64,000 nt of DNA from SZUA-36 sp963727635 (GTDB lineage Bacteria; Pseudomonadota; Gammaproteobacteria; Xanthomonadales; SZUA-36). The notes under the pieces are model-generated. The model saw only the letters and a list, made by a program, of their open reading frames with translations, was not told where the DNA came from and did not search any database. Below, piece by piece: positions 1-8,480 of the stretch (the stretch's first letter is position 1; each line of letters opens with the position of its first letter). The translations under genes were made by a program, and so were the position numbers. The DNA is taken from contig CAVSHP010000021.1 of assembly GCA_963727635.1 (NCBI GenBank), positions 496,001-560,000 of the forward strand, in the 5' to 3' direction.

Positions 1-506
1 GCCGAGGAAAGCGCTCTGGCAGTTGCATAAACACTCGAATTTCGTGTGCTGAACACAAGGTCGGCAGTGGCATCATATAGCGGATTACGGGCTTCGGCGA
101 GATCCCTTAACCTTTGCGCCCTGTCATCGGTCTGCAACAAGGGCCGGCTCTTGTCCTTGTTCAAGCGTTTGAGCTGATTTTCAACACTGGTTTGGAGATA
201 AACGACCAATCCATGTGAGCGCAGCAGACGTCGGTTCTCTTCGTTGCAGACCGTGCCGCCGCCGGTCGCAATCAACACACCGTCTTTGCTTGTCAGGTGC
301 TTGAGAAGCTGGTTTTCGCGCATGCGAAAGCCAGCTTCGCCTTCGAGATCAAATATCAGGCTGACGCTGGCGCCCGTCAACCGTTCAAGCTCCTGATCGC
401 AGTCATAAAACTCGAGTCTGAACATTTTCGCCAGGTGCTTTCCAATCGTGGTTTTGCCGGATCCCATCGGGCCGATCAAAAAAATATTCTGCTTGAGCGT
501 ATCCAT
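1..506 (-). CDS. aroK: Shikimate kinase, partial (C-terminus beyond window edge)
   Basis: Shikimate kinase phosphorylates shikimate with ATP in the cytoplasmic aromatic amino acid pathway. The frame is open from the ATG at 506 down to base 1, 168 codons, so only the last few residues of a roughly 170-190 aa enzyme are missing. Visible motifs are the Walker A loop GPMGSGKTT (residues 12-20), the shikimate-binding YDCD (Asp35, Asp37), Arg61, the GGG loop at 82-84, and the lid Arg in SRPLLQ (about 121). It is divergent from the exosortase gene with 79 bases between. In many gammaproteobacteria aroB follows, but that lies outside the window. Confidence 0.95.
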   Translation of the reverse strand, partial: MDTLKQNIFLIGPMGSGKTTIGKHLAKMFRLEFYDCDQELERLTGASVSLIFDLEGEAGFRMRENQLLKHLTSKDGVLIATGGGTVCNEENRRLLRSHGLVVYLQTSVENQLKRLNKDKSRPLLQTDDRAQRLRDLAEARNPLYDATADLVFSTRNSSVYATARALSS

Positions 507-585
507 CTATACGCGATGTGAAGCCACAAACGGCGTGCAACCACCGGTGGCTTTGGGTACCATTGCTGCGTTCTTTTCAACAGGT

Positions 586-1116
586 ATGGCGACAGGCTCT
601 ATGCTCAGATTTTTTATCATATTCTCGGTACTGCTGGTCGGGCTGTTTACGCTTGAGCTTTTTCAGTTTGCGGAAAAGTACATCATCCTGCCATTCACAT
701 CAACGATTGCGGATATCAGCGTCTGGATTGTGCAGGTTTTTGACGACAACGTCATTGCAACGGGTAATGTGATCCGCGACAAGATTTCAGGTTTTGGTGT
801 GCGAATCGAACGGGGTTGTAACGGACTCGAAGCTGTCATCATTCTGTTCTCAGCTATTTTCGCGTTTCCGGCACCGTTAAAGAATAAGCTGATAGGATTT
901 GTAGCCGGGTTCTTTGCCATCCAACTGCTCAACCTGGTAAGAATCATAAGTCTGTTCTACCTTGGTCAGTGGAATTACACTGCATTCGAATGGTTCCACC
1001 TGTACCTGTGGCAGGCACTCATTATTCTCGATGCACTGGTGGTCTGGCTCATATGGTTGAGAACCCTGCCTGGCGCTCGTTCACGTCCGGATGAACCGAA
1101 GCCGGAACCGGTTTAA
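586..1116 (+). CDS. xrtH: Exosortase H (XrtH-like membrane transpeptidase)
   Basis: Exosortases are polytopic inner-membrane cysteine transpeptidases that process C-terminal sorting signals. The H subtype is associated with IPTL-CTERM substrates. The 176-residue protein is almost wholly hydrophobic and carries the three family catalytic positions: Cys78 in ERGCNGLEA, Arg119 in LLNLVRI and His138 in EWFHLYLWQ, each at a membrane boundary. Its small size fits the compact H type rather than the longer EpsH/XrtA type. I chose the ATG at 586; the ATG at 601, preceded by an AGG, is equally possible. The stop overlaps the next start by one base, suggesting co-translation. No protein ending in an IPTL-like sorting signal is seen in this window. 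Confidence 0.85.
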   Translation: MATGSMLRFFIIFSVLLVGLFTLELFQFAEKYIILPFTSTIADISVWIVQVFDDNVIATGNVIRDKISGFGVRIERGCNGLEAVIILFSAIFAFPAPLKNKLIGFVAGFFAIQLLNLVRIISLFYLGQWNYTAFEWFHLYLWQALIILDALVVWLIWLRTLPGARSRPDEPKPEPV

Positions 1117-1949
1117 TGCGGGTTCTGATCGCCGGTTGCGGTGACGTAGGAAACGTTCTGGCCTCTGCGTTGCTGCAAGACGGCCATATTGTCTATGGTC
1201 TTAAACGCGATACATCCACATTGCCCGATGGGGTCAAGCCGATCGTGGCTGATCTTTTGAACCCCGCCACGTTGACAGCCCTGCCGGCGGCTATTGATGG
1301 CCTGGTGTTTATGCCGACGCCAGCCAGTCGTGATCAGGCTGGCTATGAGGCCATTTTTATCCAGGGCTGGAAGAACCTGTGGGCCGCTCTGAAACAGTCG
1401 CCGGCCAGGGTATTGCTGGTTTCGAGCACGGCAGTATATGGTGAGGACCACGGTGGTGTCGTCGATGAAGAGACAAGACCCGATCCCGGCGGTTTTAATG
1501 GCAAGGTTCTTCTTGAGATGGAACAGTTGGCTCGCCGTTGTACGGAAAACCTTGTCGTTGTCAGAATTTCTGGTATTTACGGGCCTGGCCGGGAGCGATT
1601 GATCAGCCTTGCCATCTCAGATGGGCTTGAGGTTCAGCAAACCCCGCCTTTTTTTACCAATCGCATACACCGTGATGATGCAGCAGCGGTGCTGAAACAC
1701 CTGTTGGAAATTGATAATCCGGAAGCCCTGTACCTGGCGACCGATGATCAACCTGCATCAAGGTATGAAGTCCTCGAGTGGCTGGCAAAAATACAGGGTG
1801 GCATTGCTCCGACAGGTCTTGTTGATCAAAACGCCAGTCGCGGCAAACGCGTGAGCAACCGGAGATTGCGTGATAGCGGATTTAGCTTATCTTTTCCGGA
1901 TTACCGGGCAGGTTACGCTGCCGTGCTGAAACAGCGGCAACAGAAATGA
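1116..1949 (+). CDS. NAD(P)-dependent epimerase-like SDR protein
   Basis: This 277-residue protein is an atypical/extended short-chain dehydrogenase. The N-terminal Rossmann loop reads LIAGCGDVGN (residues 4-13). A strand ending in VSSTAVYGE supplies the Ser/Thr and Tyr of the active site, followed by GFNGKVLLEME with the Lys expected about four residues on, and an RISGIYGPGR motif typical of nucleotide-sugar epimerase relatives (YeeZ-like). The substrate is not evident. It overlaps the exosortase stop by one base (TAATG) and so shares its transcript. That suggests, but does not show, a role in the envelope or in glycan metabolism. Confidence 0.75.
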   Translation: MRVLIAGCGDVGNVLASALLQDGHIVYGLKRDTSTLPDGVKPIVADLLNPATLTALPAAIDGLVFMPTPASRDQAGYEAIFIQGWKNLWAALKQSPARVLLVSSTAVYGEDHGGVVDEETRPDPGGFNGKVLLEMEQLARRCTENLVVVRISGIYGPGRERLISLAISDGLEVQQTPPFFTNRIHRDDAAAVLKHLLEIDNPEALYLATDDQPASRYEVLEWLAKIQGGIAPTGLVDQNASRGKRVSNRRLRDSGFSLSFPDYRAGYAAVLKQRQQK

Positions 1950-2026
1950 AAATGCCGACCCCATGGCTCCTGTTGCTCATGGTGTATAATTTTTCCGCCA
2001 ATTTTATTTCCGAATCGTTGTAGCCT

Positions 2027-2620
2027 ATGACTCAAAAGTCTTTTATTGAAACCTATAAAATTGATTTGAAAGTCTGTGACAAAATTATAGACCTTTATAA
2101 TATTAACAAGCACCTTGCCCAACCCGGCCGGCTGGGTAAGAACCCCAGAATTGACAAGAGTATGAAGGACTCGCGGGACATATCCATTCCCGTGGGTTTG
2201 TATGGAAGCTTTGAGCCCTTCTTTGAACTACTCGAAAAACATGTCAGTGAATATCTCGATAAATACTATTTTGCTGTTGGCGCGACCGGGATGGGCCCCA
2301 TGGGTTATTCGGCTCACTCCAATATTCAATGGTACCCGAAGGGTGGTGGTTATCCCGCTATACATTGTGAAAGAGATAGCCTTGAGTATGCAAATCGTGC
2401 GCTTGTCTGGATGCTATATTTGACAGATACGCCAGGCGGAGGGACGGAGTTCCCCCATCAGGAACTGGTAACCGAGTGCGTTAAAGGCGACCTGATTATC
2501 TGGCCGCCTGATATGACCCATATGCATAGGGGCGTTGTCTCAGAAACCCATGAAAAAATGATCTTTACCGGATGGATTATTTTTATTAAACACGACGATA
2601 CGAAGCCGAAAACCCAGTAA
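2027..2620 (+). CDS. 2OG-Fe(II) oxygenase (prolyl-4-hydroxylase-like)
   Basis: A 197-residue protein with the double-stranded beta-helix signature of 2-oxoglutarate/Fe(II) dioxygenases. A proximal metal site HCE (His113, Glu115; Asp is more common at the second position) is followed by GGGTEFP (138-144), a distal His in THMHRG (165 or 167) and a basic 2OG-binding candidate at Lys177. Family members hydroxylate proteins or small molecules; the substrate here is unknown. The coding sequence is visibly more A+T-rich than its neighbours (runs such as positions 2080-2110), which hints at horizontal acquisition. It stands alone, convergent with the DUF4426 gene. Confidence 0.7.
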   Translation: MTQKSFIETYKIDLKVCDKIIDLYNINKHLAQPGRLGKNPRIDKSMKDSRDISIPVGLYGSFEPFFELLEKHVSEYLDKYYFAVGATGMGPMGYSAHSNIQWYPKGGGYPAIHCERDSLEYANRALVWMLYLTDTPGGGTEFPHQELVTECVKGDLIIWPPDMTHMHRGVVSETHEKMIFTGWIIFIKHDDTKPKTQ

Positions 2621-2651
2621 CAAATTTGGGACCGTAGTGTAGTCAACCCGC

Positions 2652-3098
2652 TTATTCGGTATAGAACTGCTGTCTGAACTTCACTTCAAATGGTTTGTTT
2701 TTGCCTTCGGGTGTGACCTCGACGGTGAAATCATAGGTTTCCATGTTGCGGACAGAGAGTTCCCCGATGTAATAGATGGCGTCTCCGCCTTCAAGAATCT
2801 CCCGCATATCGATCGTACGGACCTGGCCGGTGAGGTTGCGGCCAGTAGCGGTGACCGTTGCTTTCACGGCTTTTGGAAGTTGCTTTCCGATATTCTTTAA
2901 AACCGTGATATTGATCAGGGCGCGGCTGTCAGAGCGCTGGATGCCATACACCTTGGCCACTTCCGGAGAAATCATGCTTGAGTTAAGCGCGTTGTAATGC
3001 ACCGCGTAGTCTTCAAAGTACTTAGCCTGCTGTGCGCTGGCAGGAAGCGAAGTCATGGCGGCCAGTATCGTCAGCACTTTCAACAGTCTTTTCATCAA
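2652..3098 (-). CDS. DUF4426 exported protein
   Basis: A 148-residue protein with a cleavable signal peptide (charged MMKRLLK, hydrophobic core, probable cleavage after ASA at about residue 22). The mature part is beta-rich and matches what I recall of DUF4426, a family of unknown function found beside yggT/proC/pilT in pseudomonads. A perfect AGGAGG lies nine bases before the start, so the start is well supported (a second ATG follows immediately). It is upstream-distal in a minus-strand run with yggT, proC and yggS but separated by 47 bases from yggT. Function cannot be stated. Confidence 0.75.
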   Translation of the reverse strand: MMKRLLKVLTILAAMTSLPASAQQAKYFEDYAVHYNALNSSMISPEVAKVYGIQRSDSRALINITVLKNIGKQLPKAVKATVTATGRNLTGQVRTIDMREILEGGDAIYYIGELSVRNMETYDFTVEVTPEGKNKPFEVKFRQQFYTE

Positions 3099-3145
3099 TC
3101 ATATCCTCCTAAGGGTCAGGCTTAATCGCCTCATTCGCCTCCCCA

Positions 3146-3682
3146 TTACCATCCTAGCAGAAGCAAAAGCGCACGTAGTGCAATCAGCGCAAACAACGGT
3201 GACAGGTCAATGCCACCCAGAGGCGGCAATATTTTTTGTATGGGTCTTAATACCGGTTCGGTCAGTTGGTAGATCAGGGGAATCAATGGATGCCGTGAAC
3301 GGCTCGCAAACCAGCTGACAAGGACCATGGCAATGATCAGTACAAGATAGGTTAAAAGCAGTGCGATCAAAAGCTTCCTGACGGCAAACAGGAATATAAA
3401 CCGGAATCCAAAATCCATGTTGCCGAGCAGGCTGATGAGCGCAAGTTGTAACAGTTCCAGCAACAGCATGACCAGCACCGAGGCCGTATCCAGCTTGCCG
3501 ATTGACGGAATGAGACGGCGCGCCGGAACCAGCACCGGGTTGGTTACCTTGACCAGGAACTGGCTCAAGGGGTTGTAAAAATCGGCCCTGACCCACTGTA
3601 GCAACAAGCGAAGCAAAATCGCGGTGACATAGAGATCAGTTAAGGTGCTGATAAGGTAAATGAGAGCGCCCGACAGATTCAT
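3146..3682 (-). CDS. yggT: YggT family membrane protein
   Basis: A 178-residue integral membrane protein made of two similar YggT halves, each with two hydrophobic helices joined by an amphipathic stretch. The repeated hallmark is a Pro-rich turn followed by a helix: NPVLVPARRLIP (about 47-58) and EPVLRPIQKILPP (about 139-151). YggT proteins are linked to envelope stress and osmotic tolerance in other bacteria, but the molecular role is not settled. The start codon overlaps the proC stop by four bases (ATGA), so the two are translationally coupled, as in many Gammaproteobacteria. Confidence 0.88.
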   Translation of the reverse strand: MNLSGALIYLISTLTDLYVTAILLRLLLQWVRADFYNPLSQFLVKVTNPVLVPARRLIPSIGKLDTASVLVMLLLELLQLALISLLGNMDFGFRFIFLFAVRKLLIALLLTYLVLIIAMVLVSWFASRSRHPLIPLIYQLTEPVLRPIQKILPPLGGIDLSPLFALIALRALLLLLGW

Positions 3683-4494
3683 GAATGTGACCCGTCCTCT
3701 GCAAGTTCCTGTCCACGCAGAGTTGCGGCGGCGATAGCCGAATCGATCAGTTCTTCAAAATGACCGGCATTGAGCCGTTCCATGGCCGCTTCCGTGGTTC
3801 CGCCCCTGGTCGTCACCCGTTGCCGCAGTTCAGTGACATCCAGGTCGCTTTGGACCGCCATCGCGCTGGCGCCATAAGCGGTATGCAGTGCAAGCCTGGC
3901 TGCGACGTCCGCTGGCAAACCCAAACGCGCTCCGGCGTTACGCAGGCATTCAACGAGGTAATAGAAATACGCGGGTCCGCTGCCTGATACGGCGGTCACG
4001 ACATCCAGCAGGTTTTCCCTGTCCAGCCATACGACTTCACCGGCTGATTCCATCAGGTTTTGTGCCAGATCACGTTGGGCGAGAGTGCAATTTACACGGG
4101 CATACATGCCGGTAATGCCAAGACCGATCAGCGCGGGCGTATTGGGCATGGTACGCACGATCGGCGGGTTTGACTTGAGGTGCGCCGCGATCTGGCTGGT
4201 GGGTATACCGGCGACGATGGAAATGATCAGTTGCTGGTCGGTGACGAGATCCTGTATTTCCTCGAGCACAACCGGTAAAACCTGTGGTTTGACTGCCAGC
4301 ACGATGGCATCCATCCCCTGGATGGCATCCGCAGCATGCTCAAAGCAGGTGACCGGCCAGCGCTTTTGCAGGTACTCCCGCGCTGCGGCGCCGGGATTGG
4401 CAACCTGAACGCGGTCTATGCTATGGCGGGATGCAAACAGTCTGCTGATCAGCGCAGTGCCCATGTTACCCCCGCCAATGAACCCGATTCTCAT
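3679..4494 (-). CDS. proC: Pyrroline-5-carboxylate reductase
   Basis: ProC reduces 1-pyrroline-5-carboxylate to proline with NAD(P)H, the last step of proline synthesis. The 271-residue protein starts with the Rossmann motif GFIGGGNMG (residues 4-12), contains the family stretches VRTMPNTPAL and AVSGSGPAYFY (about 114-123 and 163-173), and ends with the dimerisation helix bearing TTRGGTTEAAM. Length is typical. It lies between yggS (22 bases upstream) and yggT (4-base overlap), a conserved gene order. Confidence 0.96.
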   Translation of the reverse strand: MRIGFIGGGNMGTALISRLFASRHSIDRVQVANPGAAAREYLQKRWPVTCFEHAADAIQGMDAIVLAVKPQVLPVVLEEIQDLVTDQQLIISIVAGIPTSQIAAHLKSNPPIVRTMPNTPALIGLGITGMYARVNCTLAQRDLAQNLMESAGEVVWLDRENLLDVVTAVSGSGPAYFYYLVECLRNAGARLGLPADVAARLALHTAYGASAMAVQSDLDVTELRQRVTTRGGTTEAAMERLNAGHFEELIDSAIAAATLRGQELAEDGSHS

Positions 4495-4516
4495 TGCTTA
4501 TCCTTGTCGATGTATT

Positions 4517-5203
4517 TCATGATTGGCGTCTACCAAAAAGGTCGGTTCCAATGCGGACCATGGTGCTGCCCTCTGCGATCGCTATTTCGAGATCAGACGA
4601 CATGCCCATGGATAATGTGTCTACGTCATGGCCCTCGCTTTTAAGCATATCAAACAGGTTTTTTACCTTGCGAAAGCTTTGCTTTTGTTCATTCAAATCT
4701 GTTGTCAACCTGGGTATTGCCATCAAACCCCTGAGCTTAATGTTATCGAGACCGTCTGCAAGCGCCGCCAATTGCAAAATTTCTTCAGGTGTCGCGCCGG
4801 CTTTTTGCGGTTCCAGGTCAATATTAACCTGTAAACAGATATTGAGTGGTTCCAGGTGATCCGGCCGCTGTTCTGAAAGCCGGTTGAGTATTTTCTGCCT
4901 GTCGACACTTTGAACCCATTGGAAATTCTCCGCAATGACCCGGGTTTTATTGGATTGAAGCGCGCCGATAAAGTGCCATTGCAGGTTTAGGTCGGCCAGT
5001 TCCTGCTGCTTTCGCAGGGCTTCCTGCACATGGTTCTCACCAAAGGAATGCACGCCAAGCTGGTTAAAAATGCTGATTTTTTCAGCCGGATGCCATTTGC
5101 TGACAGCGAGCAGGGAAACCTCGTCAGACTGTCTGCCAGCGTCGAGACAGGCTTTCTCTATTCTTTGCAGGACCAGATTCAGTCGTTTAATTGATTCATT
5201 CAT
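4517..5203 (-). CDS. yggS: YggS-type pyridoxal phosphate homeostasis protein
   Basis: YggS/PROSC proteins bind PLP without known catalysis and balance the PLP and amino acid pools. With the start at 5203 the protein has 228 residues. The PLP lysine is Lys36 in LLAVSKWHP, and the family signatures HFIGALQSNK and LSMGMSSDLEIAI are present. The frame is open further upstream (to 5257), giving an extra 18 residues that look non-conserved, so I prefer the internal start. It heads the yggS-proC-yggT run and is divergent from pilT with a shared intergenic region. Confidence 0.93.
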   Translation of the reverse strand: MNESIKRLNLVLQRIEKACLDAGRQSDEVSLLAVSKWHPAEKISIFNQLGVHSFGENHVQEALRKQQELADLNLQWHFIGALQSNKTRVIAENFQWVQSVDRQKILNRLSEQRPDHLEPLNICLQVNIDLEPQKAGATPEEILQLAALADGLDNIKLRGLMAIPRLTTDLNEQKQSFRKVKNLFDMLKSEGHDVDTLSMGMSSDLEIAIAEGSTMVRIGTDLFGRRQS

Positions 5204-5335
5204 GTTGCAGCGAGGTTTTGCATTGTCTATTGTTTGAGTACCAGTCATGTTAACCATGGATTCGGTTTAAGCATTTCCTTAAAAATGAGTCATAATGTAT
5301 TGTAACGCGACCGGTGTCCGTACAAGGAGGGATAA

Positions 5336-6373
5336 ATGGATATTGCTGAACTGCTTGCCTTTGCGGTAAAAAACAAGGCTTCGGATCTTCACCTGTCATC
5401 TGCTCTACCGCCGATGATTCGTGTAGATGGCGATTTGCGTCGCCTTAATTTGCCCGCTCTGGATAACCAACAGTTAACTGAGCTTCTTTACAGCACCATG
5501 AGCGATCATCAGCGACGCGACTTCGAGGCGAACCTGGAGGTGGATTTTTCATACGCCGTGCCGGGTCTTGCGCGTTTTCGTGTCAATTGCTTTCACCAGG
5601 ATCGTGGTGTCGGCGGGGCATTCCGTACCATTCCCGCCGCGGTCTGGACACTGGAAGATATTGGTGCGCCACCTTCTTTCAAGGAGATCATCAATGTACC
5701 GCGTGGCCTGGTACTGGTGACCGGTCCGACCGGTTCGGGTAAATCGACGACCCTGGCCGCCATGATCGATCACCTCAATACCACTCAGGCCGGTCATATC
5801 CTGACCATCGAAGACCCGATCGAATTTGTCCATACATCACGCAAATGCCTGATCAATCAACGCGAAATACACCGCGATACACATGGGTTCAACCAGGCGC
5901 TGCGTTCGGCTTTGCGTGAAGATCCGGATATTATCCTGGTGGGTGAAATGCGTGATATCGAAACCATCCGCCTGGCGTTGACTGCGGCGGAAACCGGTCA
6001 CCTGGTATTTGCCACATTGCATACCAGTTCGGCTGCCAAGACCATTGACCGTATCATCGATGTTTTCCCCGCGGGTGAGAAATCAATGGTGCGTTCCATG
6101 TTGTCGGAATCATTGCGTGCGGTTATCGCGCAAACATTGATGAAAAGAATTGGTGGCGGTCGTATTGCCGCACATGAAATCATGCTGGCGACACCCGCGA
6201 TCCGGAACCTGATACGAGAGGACAAGGTCGCGCAGATGTATTCCGCGATTCAGACCGGCCAGAATGTCGGCATGCATACGCTTGACCAGTATCTCGAGGG
6301 ACTGGTGGCCAGGGGTATTGTTGCGCGCCAGGAAGCCGCCAGGAAGGCCGTAGACCGCAAACTGTTTATGTAG
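5336..6373 (+). CDS. pilT: Type IV pilus retraction ATPase PilT
   Basis: PilT is the hexameric cytoplasmic motor that depolymerises type IV pili for twitching. The 345-residue protein has the N-terminal PAS-like domain and the RecA-like core: Walker A GPTGSGKST (130-138), an Asp box around TIEDPIEF, a Walker B region DPDIILVGEMRD (about 198-209), a His box ETGHLVFATLHT, and the PilT-specific AIRNLIRE motif near residue 284. A strong AGGAGG site precedes the ATG. It is divergent from yggS and followed after 59 bases by pilU. Confidence 0.97.
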   Translation: MDIAELLAFAVKNKASDLHLSSALPPMIRVDGDLRRLNLPALDNQQLTELLYSTMSDHQRRDFEANLEVDFSYAVPGLARFRVNCFHQDRGVGGAFRTIPAAVWTLEDIGAPPSFKEIINVPRGLVLVTGPTGSGKSTTLAAMIDHLNTTQAGHILTIEDPIEFVHTSRKCLINQREIHRDTHGFNQALRSALREDPDIILVGEMRDIETIRLALTAAETGHLVFATLHTSSAAKTIDRIIDVFPAGEKSMVRSMLSESLRAVIAQTLMKRIGGGRIAAHEIMLATPAIRNLIREDKVAQMYSAIQTGQNVGMHTLDQYLEGLVARGIVARQEAARKAVDRKLFM

Positions 6374-6432
6374 GAGATATCGGGTTTATCCATTCTGGAA
6401 ATGATTGGGAAATCGATTTTGGAGGTGCAGAC

Positions 6433-7555
6433 ATGAGTGCAGTAGAAGGCTGGTTAAGGGAAGTTCACCAGGAAAAAGGTTCCGACCTTTTTGTGACGGC
6501 GGATGCGCCTCCTTGCATCAAGGTCAATGGCAAGATCCGCGCAATTTCAACTGAAGTCCTGTTGCCGGATGAGGTCAGCGAAATCGTCAAAAGCCTCATG
6601 AACAAGAAACAGATCAGGGAATTTGATGAGACGATGGAGTGCCAGTTCGCCATTGCCCTGGGAGAGGATGTACGCTTCCGCGTCAGTGCGTTTTACCAAC
6701 AATCGCATGTTGGTATGGTTTGCCGGCGCATTGAAACAAATATCCCGACATTTGAAGACCTGGGCTTGCCGGAATTATTGACTGATTTGTCCCTGGCCAA
6801 ACGCGGCATTATGTTGTTTGTCGGTGCAACCGGTACGGGTAAGTCTACTTCACTGGCGGCCATGATCGGATACCGCAACAGGAGAATGAGCGGGCATATT
6901 ATTTCCGTGGAAGACCCGATCGAATACGTGCACTTCCATGCCAAGAGCCTGGTCACGCAGCGTGAAGTCGGAATTGATACGGATTCATTTGAAGTTGCCC
7001 TTCGCAACACATTGCGACAGGCGCCGGATGTCATCATGATTGGCGAAGTCCGCACGCGTGCAACCATGGAGTACGCGATTACCTTTGCCGAAACCGGACA
7101 CCTCGTGCTGTGCACATTGCACGCCAACAACGCCAACCAGGCGCTTGACCGTATCTTGCATTTCTTCCCGGAAGAAGCAAAAGAACAGGTGCTTGCTCGA
7201 TTTGTCATTCAATATGAAGGCAATCGTCGCCCAGCAGTTGGTGCCTTCTGCAGACCAGACCCGGCGATGGGCGGCGGTCGAGGTACTCCTGGCGACACCA
7301 TTGGTGCAGGAGCGGATTCGCAATGGTGAAATCACCGAATTGAAAAAGATCATGAAGGAATCCACACACCATGGCATGATCACCTTCGATCAGTGTCTGT
7401 TCGGAATGTACAAGGAAGGCAAGATTACCTACGACGAGGCCATCAGGCATGCCGATTCGGCGAACGAGGTCCGCCTGGCTGTGAAAATGTCCGAAGGTGG
7501 TGACGCCGATTCCCTTTCCGAGGGTCTCAAGGACGTCGAGTTAATGGATTTTTAG
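6433..7555 (+). CDS. pilU: Type IV pilus ATPase PilU (frameshifted)
   Basis: PilU is the accessory retraction ATPase that works with PilT. The first frame gives the PAS-like domain, Walker A GATGTGKST (about 132-140), VEDPIEY and ETGHLVLCTLHA. It then goes off frame at about 7193 and ends at 7329. The next frame continues with LLDLSFNMKAIVAQ and the typical PilU C-terminus to the TAG at 7553. Removing one base (an extra T in tgcttgctc, 7190-7198) joins both parts into 373 residues, the family length. I read this as a single-base insertion, most likely a sequence error, because the downstream frame is fully conserved. A true frameshift would delete the C-terminal domain. Confidence 0.92.
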
Positions 7556-7726
7556 ACGGTAGCGCTCTGGGACAATGGGGTGTCTTAACGAAATATTCCA
7601 CTTTGGTTAACCAATTTTTAACGTGGGCAGGCATACACTTATTCAGCTACTTGATACTTCAGGTGAAAACCAGTTTGTATTGAAGTGCAGCTACTCCTGC
7701 TGTGAACACGTTAATAGGGCGCTTCG
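7556..7726. other. Intergenic region between pilU and the two-component genes
   Basis: I see no credible gene here. The region is A+T-rich around 7595-7625 and could hold the promoter of the response regulator, but no box is good enough to assign. Confidence 0.4.
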
Positions 7727-7767
7727 GGCCCAGGTATGGTGGTAAAATCATCTGCCTGGGCCTTTTC
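7727..7767 (+). terminator. Rho-independent terminator, or leader hairpin of the response regulator
   Basis: The arms GGCCCAGG (7727-7734) and CCTGGGCC (7755-7762) are perfectly complementary and extend imperfectly inward. They are followed by TTTTCTGTTTCT. It ends pilU transcription, or acts as a leader hairpin, since the next start codon is only 33 bases further on. Confidence 0.7.
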
Positions 7768-7799
7768 TGTTTCTGATCTAGTGAAAAAGGGTACTGAAT

Positions 7800-8480
7800 G
7801 TGCGCATTTTGATTATCGAAGACAACCCGGATATCGCCGCCAATCTTGGCGATTACCTGGATGAAATAGGGCATACCGTGGATTTTGCCGGAGACGGTAT
7901 AACCGGTCTTCACCTGGCGATTGTCAATGATTTTGATGCCATCGTCCTGGATCTTGCACTTCCGGGTATGGATGGCCTGGAAGTCTGCCGCAAACTGCGT
8001 CAGGAAGCTGGCAAGAATACACCTGTCTTGATGTTAACGGCCCGTGATCGACTTGAAGACAAGCTGGCAGGTTTTGAAACAGGCGCGGACGATTACCTGG
8101 TCAAACCTTTCGAGCTACAGGAAGTGGAAGCAAGACTGCGGGTCCTGACCACGAGGGGTGCGCGCAGGGCGAGCAAGGAGATCCAGATCGGTGATCTTGT
8201 GTTTAATCTGGATACATTGATAGTCTCGCGTAACGGTCACGAAATTGACCTCAATCCCATTGGGCTGAAATTATTACGCTGCCTGATGGAGGCCTCACCC
8301 AACGTGGTAACGCGGGCAGAACTGGAAAAAGAAGTCTGGGGTGAAGAGATGCCCGATAGCGATAGTTTGCGGGTCCATATCCACTCCTTGCGTTCAGCCA
8401 TCGACAAGCCATTTGGCACCAAGATGATTCAGACCCGTCACGGTATTGGTTACCGGCTATTGGAGTCAAATGCTATATAG
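7800..8480 (+). CDS. OmpR-family response regulator
   Basis: A 226-residue two-domain regulator. The receiver domain (1-about 115) has the acidic pair in IIEDN (Glu7, Asp8), the phospho-acceptor in VLDLALPGMDG (about Asp51), the Thr in MLTARD and the Lys in YLVKPF. A winged-helix DNA-binding domain (about 125-222) ends with the usual TRHGIGYRLL. The start is GTG at 7800; the ATG two bases earlier is out of frame. The stop overlaps the kinase start by 11 bases. It resembles QseB/PmrA-like regulators, but sequence alone does not tell which signal it answers. The arn operon 16 kb away is a common target of such systems, which is only suggestive. Confidence 0.92.
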   Translation: MRILIIEDNPDIAANLGDYLDEIGHTVDFAGDGITGLHLAIVNDFDAIVLDLALPGMDGLEVCRKLRQEAGKNTPVLMLTARDRLEDKLAGFETGADDYLVKPFELQEVEARLRVLTTRGARRASKEIQIGDLVFNLDTLIVSRNGHEIDLNPIGLKLLRCLMEASPNVVTRAELEKEVWGEEMPDSDSLRVHIHSLRSAIDKPFGTKMIQTRHGIGYRLLESNAI

